The notes beneath the pieces were generated by a model that worked only from the letters and a program-made list of their open reading frames with translations, searched no databases and was not told where the DNA came from. Below, piece by piece: positions 17,658 through 26,520 of a DNA stretch of 64,000 nt. Both the position numbers and the translations under genes were made by a program. Source of the stretch: Burkholderia sp. NRF60-BP8 (lineage in GTDB: Bacteria > Pseudomonadota > Gammaproteobacteria > Burkholderiales > Burkholderiaceae); contig NZ_CP013372.1 in the NCBI RefSeq assembly GCF_001522585.2, forward strand, positions 1,178,001 to 1,242,000, given 5' to 3'. Each line of letters begins with the position of its first letter. Within the stretch, counting starts at the first letter, position 1.

Positions 17658-18851
17658 ATGACGATGCATGCCGAACCTTCCGGACGTCTGGACCATATCG
17701 ATGCGATGCGCGCCGTCGCGGTCCTGCTCGTCATCTGGACGCACTACGCCGAGCGGTTCGTCGCGCTGGCGGGTGCTCAGCAGTGGCTCGACACGCTGCA
17801 GCGCTCCGTCAATTTCGGGCGGATCGGCGTGGTGGTCTTTTTCGGCATCAGCGGCTTGCTGATTCCGGTCAGTTTGCGCGGCCCCGCCGGAGCGGGCACG
17901 CGGCGCTTCCTGATCCGCCGTTTCCTGCGGCTGTATCCGGCGTTCTGGTTGTCCATTCCGATCGGCTGCGTCGTCTTCTGGACGCTGTTCGGCAAACCGG
18001 TGAGCGCGGCGCTGCTGATCGCCAATGCGACGATGATCCCGACCGCGTTCGGCCAGGAGCCGGTCATGGGGCATTACTGGACGCTCGAAACGGAACTGTA
18101 TTTCTACGGGCTTTGCCTCGTGCTGTTCTGGTGGGGCGGGCTGCACCGGATGCGCGACCTGTCGCTCGCCTGCATCGGGCTGTGCGCGGTGTTCGTGACG
18201 ACCGTCGCGTTGCACGTCTTTCCGGACGACACGCTGGGCCAGTACAAGGCCATGCCGTACCACCTCGCGATCATGTTCTGGGGCGCATGTTTTCGTCAGG
18301 CCTACGACCGGCCGCGCGACACGCTGCAGGTGAGGGGGGGGCGGGGCGAACACGCCGGCATCGCGCTGACGTACCGATGCGTGGCGGGGCTGCTGACCGC
18401 GATGATCGTCGGCGTGGCGCTCGTCGGCGCGGCCAACGACTGGCGTCATCACAACGTCGATCATCTGCCGTCGTCGCTGGCTTATGTGGTCGGCGTCGCG
18501 ATCTTCGTGGCGATGGCGACGGTATTGAAAGTCCGCGCACGCGCGATGGCGAAGCTCGGCGAGGTCAGCTACTCGATTTACCTGTTTCACGCGATCCCGC
18601 TGTTCGGGTTCTACTGGCTGTGCGAACACTATCGATGGACCGGATGGCCGCTGGGCGTCTACATGATCGTTCCGGTCGTGCCGTTGATTGCGTTGTCGTA
18701 TCTGAGCTACCGGTATTGCGAGGCGCCCTGTGTGCGGCTCGCGCATCGCCTGACCGCATCGCGGCGGCGCGGCGGCGATCTGCCGGTCGGCAATCGGTCG
18801 GTCGATGCGACGCCGGATCCGGTGCGGAGCGGCTGGCGCGCGGACGGGTAA
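17658..18851 (+). CDS. Membrane acyltransferase, family 3 (OafA type)
   Basis: Acyltransferase-3 proteins transfer acetyl or other acyl groups to exported sugars. The 397-residue protein starts LDHIDAMRAVAVLLVIWTHY, with the conserved His in TM1, followed by FGISGLLIPVSL and RFLIRRFLRLYPAFW, the RRxxRLxPAFW motif, and GHYWTLETELYFYG. About ten membrane spans are visible. It probably decorates the repeat unit with an O-acyl group. ATG 17658 places the first His-containing helix normally; upstream in-frame ATG 17571 would add 29 residues without homology appeal. Confidence 0.87.
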   Translation: MTMHAEPSGRLDHIDAMRAVAVLLVIWTHYAERFVALAGAQQWLDTLQRSVNFGRIGVVVFFGISGLLIPVSLRGPAGAGTRRFLIRRFLRLYPAFWLSIPIGCVVFWTLFGKPVSAALLIANATMIPTAFGQEPVMGHYWTLETELYFYGLCLVLFWWGGLHRMRDLSLACIGLCAVFVTTVALHVFPDDTLGQYKAMPYHLAIMFWGACFRQAYDRPRDTLQVRGGRGEHAGIALTYRCVAGLLTAMIVGVALVGAANDWRHHNVDHLPSSLAYVVGVAIFVAMATVLKVRARAMAKLGEVSYSIYLFHAIPLFGFYWLCEHYRWTGWPLGVYMIVPVVPLIALSYLSYRYCEAPCVRLAHRLTASRRRGGDLPVGNRSVDATPDPVRSGWRADG

Positions 18852-18996
18852 TGGCGTGGAACGGCTTGGAACGGCTTGGAACGGCGATCCCGCGTTGCCG
18901 ATACGAATGGAATGGACGATACGGAGCGCAGACGATGCTGACGAGTACGGTAGTGCATGACGATGGCGGCGGCATGCCGCGATACCGGGTGGTTCG

Positions 18997-20232
18997 ATGC
19001 ACGTTCGGGATGGCGAATTGAACGGGTGGTCGTCGATCGGCGCCCGCGCGGAGGCGACGCGCGTCGTCGTCGTCAACGACTACGCGCGCAAGGGCGGCGC
19101 GGAGGAGGTTTACCAGACCTCCATCGAGGTGCTGCGCAATATCCCGGACGTGGACGTGTACTCGTTCGACGAGACGAATTTCGCGGCGGCCGAAGGCGCG
19201 TTCGCGCGCGGCTGGAACCGCGCCGCGGCAGGCGCACTGGCGACGTTGCTCGATGACGTGCGTCCGCATCGCGTGCTCGTGCACAACTATCACAATCTGC
19301 TGACGCAATCGATCCTGCCGGTACTCGCGCGGCGGCGCCGCGAGCAGGGATTCCGCACGTATCTCACGTGTCACGACTACCATCTGGTGTTCTACAACCC
19401 GAACCTGCTCGCCTATCGCAACGGGCAGCCGGTGCCGGTTCCGGTCGATGCGCTGTCGAATCCGGCGCGCTTGTTCGCACTGGCGAGCCCGCGCGGGCGG
19501 CTGCACGACACGGTGAAGAAACTGCACTGGCACGCGGTGTACGCGTATTGCAATCCGCGGAACGTGTTCGACCTGTTCCTGTGCCCGAGTCCGTACATGC
19601 GCACGGCGCTGGCGCAACGCGGCATCACGCGCACCGCACTGCTGCCGAATCCGGTGAGCACGCTGGCGGAGCCGTTCCCGCCGCGCGTGTGCGATCGCGA
19701 GCAGTTCGATCTCGCCTATGTGGGGCGGCTCGATGCGGAGAAAGGCATTCACGAGTTCATCGAGCTGGCGCGCCGGATTGCGTTCCGCCGTATCGGCAGT
19801 CTGACGCTGTACGGCGACGGCACACTGCGCGCGCAGCTCGAAACGCGCCACCAGGATCTGGTTCAGGCCGGCCGGCTGCGTTTCGCCGGGCGGCTCGGCC
19901 ACGGCGAGCTGTTTCATGCACTGCGCGCGCACGATGCACTGGTGCTGCCGTCGGTCTGGGCCGAAAACGCGCCGCTCGTGGTGGTCGAGGCTGCCACGCT
20001 GGGGCTGCCGGTGCTCGCGCACGAGATCGGCAGCCTGTCGACGTTCGGTAGCGAGATCGGCAACAAGATCCTGTACCGGAATTCGCCGGCCGGCCTGACG
20101 AGCGCGTTCGATGAACTGGGGCGTCACCTGCGCATCGCCGATCGGCACTACGATTGTTCGGCGTACACGCCGTCGCGTTACGCGGCGCAGCTTGCGTCGT
20201 GGATGGGGCTCGGCGGGCAGCAGGGCGGTTAG
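18997..20232 (+). CDS. GT4 glycosyltransferase
   Basis: The 411-residue protein has the full GT4 architecture: N-terminal VVVVNDYARKGGAEEVYQTS, a histidine-rich HNYHNLLTQSILP stretch, donor-domain start FDLAYVGRLDAEKGIHEFIEL, and the PSVWAENAPLVVVEAATLGLPVL block with the E-x7-E-like acidic pair. It is the third glycosyltransferase of the locus, so with the priming enzyme the repeat unit likely has at least four sugars. Sugar and linkage are not deducible. Confidence 0.86.
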   Translation: MHVRDGELNGWSSIGARAEATRVVVVNDYARKGGAEEVYQTSIEVLRNIPDVDVYSFDETNFAAAEGAFARGWNRAAAGALATLLDDVRPHRVLVHNYHNLLTQSILPVLARRRREQGFRTYLTCHDYHLVFYNPNLLAYRNGQPVPVPVDALSNPARLFALASPRGRLHDTVKKLHWHAVYAYCNPRNVFDLFLCPSPYMRTALAQRGITRTALLPNPVSTLAEPFPPRVCDREQFDLAYVGRLDAEKGIHEFIELARRIAFRRIGSLTLYGDGTLRAQLETRHQDLVQAGRLRFAGRLGHGELFHALRAHDALVLPSVWAENAPLVVVEAATLGLPVLAHEIGSLSTFGSEIGNKILYRNSPAGLTSAFDELGRHLRIADRHYDCSAYTPSRYAAQLASWMGLGGQQGG

Positions 20233-20332
20233 CGGCGCGCAACGGGGGCGTCGACGTGGGCCGGGTTCGGCCAGGATCCATCCCGGCCGCGCGTTCGTCC
20301 CGCGGCCGAGATACTCGAGCAAGAGGAACGTT

Positions 20333-21622
20333 ATGCGGGCATTGCGACGCATCGTGGCGGTCGCGCTTGGCGCACTGGCGTTGTCGGCCGTCTACGGTCA
20401 TTGCCAGGGCGGCGAGCGCGTGATGGCGCTCGCGCCGGCCAATACGTCCGGCAGCCCCGATTTCAAGGGCTCGTCGAACGGGCTGCTCGCCGGCACGGCG
20501 TCGATATCGAAAATCGACGTGCACACGTTGTTGTACCCGGGCAGCACGACGCAAGTGCTCGCGCACTATCTTCCATGGTGGGGCCCGGACCCGCGCGGCG
20601 TGAACGTCGGCTATCGATCCGACGATCCTCGCCAGGCATTTCGCACCTTCGCCGACATGCGTTCGAGAGGCATCGACGGCGTGATCGTCGACTGGTACGG
20701 CGCGGGCCATTTCGTCGACACCGCGTGGCAGGCATCGCTGCCCGAACTGGCGAAGTTTCCCGGCATGACGTTCTCGATCATGATCGACAGCGGTTCCTTC
20801 AAGTTCAATGCGTGCCGCGGCTGCGACCTGACCGAGACGATCCTGCACAACCTCGCGTACATCAGCCGCGAATACTTCACGTCGAGCCAGTATCTGCGCT
20901 ACGACGGCCATCCGGTCGTGTCGGAGTTCGGGATGGACGCGGTCGGCAAGGCCGACTGGGCACGGATTCACGCCGCGTACCCCGACATCTACTGGATTCA
21001 CACGTTGGCGCAGGGCTTCGATCTTCCGTACAGCAAGGGCGCGTACGTGTGGGCGCAACCGTCGCCGCGAGCCGCACCGCAAGCGGCCGGCATACGGCGC
21101 GACCTACTGTATCGCGAGCGCTTCTACGACATCGCACGGAATCAGCCGCCCGGGACGATCACGGTCGGCGGCGTATGGAGCGGCTTCGACGATACGAAGG
21201 CATCGTGGGGCGCCGCGGCACCGCGCTTTCTTGCGCCGTCGTGCGGCCGGACCTGGCTGGACACGTTCAAGACCATCAACGAGCGCTACAACGTGCGGCG
21301 ACAATTGCCGTTCGTTCAGCTGATCACCTGGAACGACTACGAGGAGGGCAGCGCGCTCGAAACCGGCATCGCCAGTTGCACGGCCATCGACGCGCAGCCC
21401 GTAGGTTCGAGCTTGACCGTCAGGATCACCCATCCGGAGACCGTCGATCATCTCGAGCTGTACGAACAGCTCGGCGGCGGCGCGTTCGCGCTGGCCGGCC
21501 GCTATCCGGCCGATACGACGAGCATTTCGCTGCCGGGCGCCCGGGCGGGCACCTACTTCATCAAGGCTGTCGGCAAGCCGTTCATCCAGAACGTCGTGTC
21601 GACGGCGATCGTCGTGCGTTGA
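20333..21622 (+). CDS. Secreted GH71/GH99-like endo-glycosidase
   Basis: The 429-residue protein has a Sec signal peptide (MRALRRIVAVALGALALSAV...). The catalytic domain starts VLAHYLPWW, followed by GIDGVIVDWYGAGHFVDTAW, and ends with LITWNDYEEGSALE, which are the hallmarks of the GH71/GH99-like hydrolases (endo-acting on alpha-linked glucans or mannans). A small C-terminal beta-rich domain follows (about residues 365-429). GAGGA precedes the ATG. As part of the exopolysaccharide block it may trim, release or edit the polymer in the periplasm or outside; which bond it cuts is inference. Confidence 0.78.
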   Translation: MRALRRIVAVALGALALSAVYGHCQGGERVMALAPANTSGSPDFKGSSNGLLAGTASISKIDVHTLLYPGSTTQVLAHYLPWWGPDPRGVNVGYRSDDPRQAFRTFADMRSRGIDGVIVDWYGAGHFVDTAWQASLPELAKFPGMTFSIMIDSGSFKFNACRGCDLTETILHNLAYISREYFTSSQYLRYDGHPVVSEFGMDAVGKADWARIHAAYPDIYWIHTLAQGFDLPYSKGAYVWAQPSPRAAPQAAGIRRDLLYRERFYDIARNQPPGTITVGGVWSGFDDTKASWGAAAPRFLAPSCGRTWLDTFKTINERYNVRRQLPFVQLITWNDYEEGSALETGIASCTAIDAQPVGSSLTVRITHPETVDHLELYEQLGGGAFALAGRYPADTTSISLPGARAGTYFIKAVGKPFIQNVVSTAIVVR

Positions 21623-21646
21623 CGCGCGGGCGTCATGCCCGTGCGG

Positions 21647-23212
21647 TCAGCACGCGTCGCCCGTCGACGGCGCGGCCAGCACGGCCGCCTTCCGCGTAGC
21701 CGGTTCCGGCGGTATGCAAGTCTCCCGGCCATACTGATCGTCGAAGCGGACGATGTCGTCCTCGCCGAGATAGTCGCCCGATTGCACCTCGATGATTTCG
21801 AGCGGAATCCGGCCGGGATTCTCGAGTCGATGGACCTCGCCGACGGCGATGTACGTCGATTCGTTCTCGCACAGCAGGAACGTCTCGGCGCCGCGCGTCA
21901 CCTTCGCGGTGCCGCGCACGACGATCCAGTGCTCGGCGCGGTGATAGTGCATCTGCAGCGACAGCCGCCTGCCGGGTTCGACGACGATCCGCTTCACCTG
22001 GAAACGCTCGCCGAGATCGATCGAATCGTAATGGCCCCACGGCCGCTGCACCTTGCGGTGCTCGCTCGCCTGCGGGCGCCGGTCGGTCTTCAGGCGGGCG
22101 ACGATGTTCTTCACGCGTTGCACGTCGTGCTTGTTCGCCACCAGCACCGCATCGGCCGTCTCGATCACGACGACGTCCTTCATCCCGACGCACGCGACGA
22201 GGCGGCCTTCCGAGCGCACGAGGCTGTCCTGCGTATCTTCGAACACGATCGGGCCGCGCGCGACGTTGCCGTGATCGTCCTTCGGCATGATTTCCCAGAT
22301 CGCGTCCCACGTGCCGACGTCCGACCAGCCGGCCGCGAGCGGCACCACGATGCCTTCGATGCCGAGCTCGCCGTGTTCCGCGAGGCGCTCCATCACCGCA
22401 TAGTCGATCGAATCCGACGGACACGCGTCGAAGGCCGCCGCATCGATCCTGAAGAACGGATCGTCGGCGACGCCCGCGCGCCACGCGCTCTCGCAGGCTG
22501 CGTGAATGTCGGGCGCGAGCGCGCCGATCGCCTTCAGCCAGACCGATGCGCGCGTGACGAAGATCCCGCTGTTCCACCAGTAATCGCCCGATTGCAGATA
22601 GCGTTCGGCGAGCGTCGCGTCGGGTTTTTCGACGAAACGCCCGATCGCGTAACCGCCCTGGCTGCCGTGGCGGCCCGAGCGCGGCTCGCCGACCTGGATG
22701 TAGCCGTAGCCCGTCTCCGCGCGGCGCGGCAGCACGCCGAGCGTGACGATCGCGCCTTCCTGCGCATAGCGCGCCGCACGCGCGATCGCGTCCTGAAACG
22801 CGCCGACATCGACGATCACGTGATCGGCCGGCATCACGGCGAGCACGGGATCGTTCGCGAGCGCACTCGCGTCGAGCGCGGCAAGCGTCAGCGCGGGTGC
22901 GGTGTTGCGCGCGGCCGGTTCCAGCAGGATGCGGGCGGGCGCCGAGCGGCCGTGCACCTGCTCGGCGCTCATGAAGCGATGCTGTTCGCCGCATACGAGC
23001 AGCAGCGTGTCGCCGAGCGACGCGTTCGCGATACCGTTCAGGCGGCGCGCCGTCGCCGACAGCGGCGACTCGTTCGATACCAGCTCGATCAGTTGTTTCG
23101 GATACTGCTCGCGCGACAGCGGCCACAGCCGCGTGCCGGAGCCGCCGGCGAGAATCACCGGCAGGATGCTCGGCAGATCGGGTTCGGGAACCGGACGAAG
23201 GGTGCGGGTCAT
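21647..23212 (-). CDS. manC: Mannose-1-phosphate guanylyltransferase / mannose-6-phosphate isomerase
   Basis: This bifunctional type II enzyme makes GDP-mannose from mannose 1-phosphate and interconverts fructose 6-phosphate and mannose 6-phosphate. The 521-residue protein has VILAGGSGTRLWPLSREQYPKQ at the N-terminus (pyrophosphorylase signature and Lys), FVEKPD near 170, and a C-terminal cupin isomerase domain with QMHYHRAEHWIVV and ENPGRIPLEIIEVQSG. Its ATG overlaps the upstream GNAT gene stop, so the two form an operon converging on the hydrolase gene. It implies mannose, or a GDP-mannose-derived sugar, in the exopolysaccharide. No phosphomannomutase is present in the window. Confidence 0.93.
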   Translation of the reverse strand: MTRTLRPVPEPDLPSILPVILAGGSGTRLWPLSREQYPKQLIELVSNESPLSATARRLNGIANASLGDTLLLVCGEQHRFMSAEQVHGRSAPARILLEPAARNTAPALTLAALDASALANDPVLAVMPADHVIVDVGAFQDAIARAARYAQEGAIVTLGVLPRRAETGYGYIQVGEPRSGRHGSQGGYAIGRFVEKPDATLAERYLQSGDYWWNSGIFVTRASVWLKAIGALAPDIHAACESAWRAGVADDPFFRIDAAAFDACPSDSIDYAVMERLAEHGELGIEGIVVPLAAGWSDVGTWDAIWEIMPKDDHGNVARGPIVFEDTQDSLVRSEGRLVACVGMKDVVVIETADAVLVANKHDVQRVKNIVARLKTDRRPQASEHRKVQRPWGHYDSIDLGERFQVKRIVVEPGRRLSLQMHYHRAEHWIVVRGTAKVTRGAETFLLCENESTYIAVGEVHRLENPGRIPLEIIEVQSGDYLGEDDIVRFDDQYGRETCIPPEPATRKAAVLAAPSTGDAC

Positions 23213-23787
23213 CGGTTCGCTCCGGTATCGGCGGGGAGCAGGGTGCGCGCGCGGCCGTCGGCGCGTGCGTCGTCGTGGCGCGAGACCGAAACGGCTCGCG
23301 ACAGCAGGTGACGCAGCGCGCCGGCCGCACGGTCGGCCGACCGTATCAGGCCGACGAACGGTGCGCCCTGTTCGAGATACGGCCCGTAGGCCTTGCGGAA
23401 TCCGAACCGTTTGTAGAACGCCTGGCGCGCCGCGGGGACGTGCGTGCGCACCGCTGCCTCCGGCCATGCGGCCTGCGCGGCGGTGAGCGCGCGCCCGATC
23501 AGGCGTTCGAGCGTGTCGTCGTCGCGGCAGCTTTCGCTCGTCAGCACCTTGTCGATCACGACGTCCGGATCGATGTCGTCGCCGGGCAGGATGCGTGCGT
23601 AGGCCGCGACTTCCATCGCGTCGCCGTCGCGCACGCTCGCATAGACGTGCAGCGCGCCCGCGTCCTTGCCGTCGATGTCGAGGTGCGTGTGCGCGTCCTC
23701 GACCACCAGCACGGCGTTGCGCGCGCGCAGGATTGCATAGAGATCGACGGCGCTCAGATGTTCGAATTCACAACAATGCCATTCCAT
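23209..23787 (-). CDS. ElaA-like GNAT-fold protein
   Basis: The 192-residue protein resembles ElaA: LRARNAVLVVEDAHTHLDIDGKD corresponds to the ElaA VVEQ-x-PYxDIDGxD region, and the last part has AARQAFYKRFGFRKAYGPYLEQGAPF as in GNAT acetyltransferases. The segment where the acetyl-CoA pyrophosphate loop (R/Q-x-x-G-x-G/A) should be reads SCRDDDTLERLIG, so cofactor binding may be weakened. ATG 23787 is preceded by GAGGA. It is coupled to manC by a 4-bp overlap. It may acetylate a sugar or a small molecule, or act without catalysis; unknown. Confidence 0.7.
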   Translation of the reverse strand: MEWHCCEFEHLSAVDLYAILRARNAVLVVEDAHTHLDIDGKDAGALHVYASVRDGDAMEVAAYARILPGDDIDPDVVIDKVLTSESCRDDDTLERLIGRALTAAQAAWPEAAVRTHVPAARQAFYKRFGFRKAYGPYLEQGAPFVGLIRSADRAAGALRHLLSRAVSVSRHDDARADGRARTLLPADTGANR

Positions 23788-25087
23788 GATGCTGTCCTCG
23801 CGTGATGCCTTCGGCACGCCGCGCCGCGCGGATGCGGTCGATCCGTGCGGCGCGGCGATCTTCATCATCCCGATGCATGGTGCAGCGGTCTGTTCGAAAG
23901 CGCACTCACGCTCCGGATTCGCAGGCGCGGCGCGGGATACCGGGCGATGCGCGCGTCACGGGAGCGTCGCAATGTGCGGTAGCACACACCGTCGGGGCCG
24001 GTGCCTTTTCATAATTGGTTCATCGTGACGGCCTGCAATGAAGCGCGGCCGGCCGACATCGCACGCAAACCGCGCGCCGGGACACGGGTCGAGACGGCGA
24101 TCGTTGACGACGGACCGGGTGTGCGCGGGCGTGCCGGGCCCTGGCTCGCCGTCGATCGCATCGTGCGCGCCGGGCGAGGCGATCCTCCCGCATCCCGTCG
24201 CCATCCTGCACGCCCGCAAGCGGGCGTTGCCGCTCGGGCGCCTGCGCCGCCGGGGCGATCTGCCGGTGCGGGCCGCTTCGGGCCGAAACCTGCGGGTGGG
24301 CGGATCGCGCAAGGTCGGCCGTCATGCTGCACCGCACGACGCGCGGGCCGGCGCCCGGCATCCGGCCGGCCGGCGGGATTTCGCCGAAAAGCGCCTGCGC
24401 GACGCGATGCCGGTGATTACGACGTGTAACGGCCGGGTGGCCGGCGCGCGGGCGCGAGGCGATGCGGCTACCCGGGGGCGCGCGCGATTATGCGTTCCGC
24501 GGAGCACGGTACTTTGCTTTTTGGGAGATTTCGATGGAAATCGCGGGCAATCGACCGGATCAATCTTGCGGAAAAGTAGTATTTGCCACTGATTGACGGG
24601 AATGGTCATAGATAATCAAATCTCAGTGGTCAAAAGCGCGGAGCGCCGGGCCACTGGTAGCGTAACCGACTGATTCACGTTTATCTTTTGGTAACAAGGC
24701 CAACTGGCAACGGGGTGTAAATTCAGGTGCGGATGAAATGGGGCGGTCGAGCCGCGCGCGGTTTGGCAGCCCTCCGGCTCGGCATCGGGTGCGACCGTCG
24801 TGTACGACGCGACGCACATGCGGGTCGGCGTTTCCGTGTGCCGACGTGCCCCGCCTGACGGCGGGTCGCTTCAAAGCCGGAATGTCATGGCTCCTGCAGT
24901 CGCGCATTCCGTTCGAGTTCGATGACAACGAGGCCGGATGACAGCCGGCTCGATCTCCGGGGGTTCTCGCCGTGTGCAGTTTCGATCTTCGCCAAAGCTG
25001 CGGAAACGCAGCGCGGAAAGGCGGCCATGCGCCGCCGACCGCAGCGCACGCGAACGGTTCGCGGAGTGCGGAAAGTGATGGTTCGTT
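23788..25087. promoter_or_regulatory. Long divergent control region upstream of berB and the GNAT-manC operon
   Basis: These 1300 bases hold no ORF I consider real. The GC-rich part (23,800-24,470) gives only overlapping shadow ORFs with Arg/Gly/Ala-biased composition. From about 24,480 to 24,720 the DNA is markedly AT-richer, which is typical of control DNA here. Within it a dyad (CCACTGA at 24586-24592 and TCAGTGG at 24623-24629) is separated by 30 bases. Nothing else is recognisable. Confidence 0.4.
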
Positions 25088-26479
25088 ATGAATATGCCAA
25101 TAACGCGCGATAAGAGCGCCGGCGTGGGGAGCGGTAACGGGCAGCGTCCGCTGATTTACTGGACGCAGTCGCCGTCCGTGATGCTGCGAAAGGAATTGTC
25201 GCGCCGCGACTGGAAAGTGTCGGTCGTCGCGCATGCGAACGAGCTGCGCGACACGTCCGGCGAAATTACCTGCGGCATTCTCGACTTGAGCGGCGGCCAC
25301 GCCGATGCGATCGGCAGCATCGCGTCGACCTGCGCGTCGATGCGCGATGTCGTCTGGGTAGCGCTTGTGGACGCCGGCCAGACTGCCTCGCCGAACGTGC
25401 GCGCGCTGTTGCGCGACTACTGCTTCGACTACGTCACGCTGCCGGCGTCGCACCAGCGGATCGCCGATACGGTCGGCCACGCCTACGGTATGGAATGCCT
25501 GTTCGCGCGCGATCGCGAACAACTCGAATCGGAGGAAAAGGGCATCGTCGGCACCTGCAGCGCGATGCTGCGGCTGTTCGACACGGTGCGGCGTTTCGCG
25601 CGCACCGACGCACCGGTGTTCGTGTTCGGCGAAACGGGAACCGGCAAGGAACTCACGGCCGTCGCGATCCATCGTCATTCGGAGCGGCGCAACGGTCCGT
25701 TCGTCGCGGTCAACTGCGGCGCGATTCCGCCGCACCTGCTGCAATCGGAACTGTTCGGCTACGAGCGCGGCGCGTTTACCGGCGCGAACGCGCGCAAGAT
25801 CGGCTACGTCGAGGCCGCGAACGGCGGCACGCTGCTGCTCGACGAAATCGGCGACCTGCCGCACGAAAGCCAGGCGAGCCTGCTGCGGTTTCTGCAGGAA
25901 CGTGCGATTCATCGTCTTGGCGGCAGCGATCCGGTGCCGGTCGATGTCCGGATCGTGTCGGCGACGCACGTCGATCTGCGCGATGCGATGGAGGAAGGGC
26001 GCTTTCGCGCCGACCTGTTCCACCGTCTGTGCGTGATGCGCATCGATCAGCCGCCGCTGCGCGCGCGTGGCAAGGACATCGAACTACTCGCGCATCACAT
26101 GCTCGAGCGCTTTCGCGGCGATGCGCGCCATCGCGTGCGCGGGTTCTCGACGGATGCGATCACGGCGCTCTACAAGCACGACTGGCCGGGCAACGTCCGC
26201 GAATTGATCAACCGCGTGCGCCGGGCGGTCGTGATGACGGAAGGGCGCCTGATCACCGCGCAGGATCTCGAGCTCGAATACTGTCTCGACGCGGCGTCGC
26301 CGTCGGTGGCCGACATCCGCAAGTCGATCGAGCGCGAAGCGATCGAAACCGCGTTGCTGCGCACGCGCGGGCGCGTCGCCGCTTCCGCGCGCGAACTCGG
26401 TGTGTCGCGCGCGACGCTGTATCGCTGGATGGAGGCGTACGGCATCGAGCGGCCGCGCAGCACGGGCTCGTCCGACTGA
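25088..26479 (+). CDS. berB: Sigma54-dependent activator BerB (c-di-GMP effector)
   Basis: The 463-residue protein is a bacterial enhancer-binding protein: an N-terminal FleQ/VpsR-like receiver-type domain (about 20-140) lacking an obvious phosphoacceptor pattern, an AAA+ domain with Walker A GETGTGKE (181-188), the sigma54-contacting GAFTGA loop (228-233), Walker B GGTLLLDEIG (246-255), and a Fis-type helix-turn-helix (REAIETALLRTRGRVAASARELGVSRATLYRWM). In B. cenocepacia BerB is reported to bind c-di-GMP and activate RpoN-dependent transcription of berA. Gene order here (seven genes before the Crp/Fnr gene upstream of the WcaJ-like gene) fits that locus as I remember it. The Shine-Dalgarno sequence is weak. 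Confidence 0.88.
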   Translation: MNMPITRDKSAGVGSGNGQRPLIYWTQSPSVMLRKELSRRDWKVSVVAHANELRDTSGEITCGILDLSGGHADAIGSIASTCASMRDVVWVALVDAGQTASPNVRALLRDYCFDYVTLPASHQRIADTVGHAYGMECLFARDREQLESEEKGIVGTCSAMLRLFDTVRRFARTDAPVFVFGETGTGKELTAVAIHRHSERRNGPFVAVNCGAIPPHLLQSELFGYERGAFTGANARKIGYVEAANGGTLLLDEIGDLPHESQASLLRFLQERAIHRLGGSDPVPVDVRIVSATHVDLRDAMEEGRFRADLFHRLCVMRIDQPPLRARGKDIELLAHHMLERFRGDARHRVRGFSTDAITALYKHDWPGNVRELINRVRRAVVMTEGRLITAQDLELEYCLDAASPSVADIRKSIEREAIETALLRTRGRVAASARELGVSRATLYRWMEAYGIERPRSTGSSD

Positions 26480-26520
26480 CACGCGGCGACCCGACGCTCG
26501 CGGCGGCCGCGAGCGTCGCG

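Noticed and set aside
24001..24429. 142-codon ORF in the berB upstream region
   Set aside because: Composition is Gly/Arg/Ala-biased, there is no ribosome site, and competing ORFs exist in several frames.
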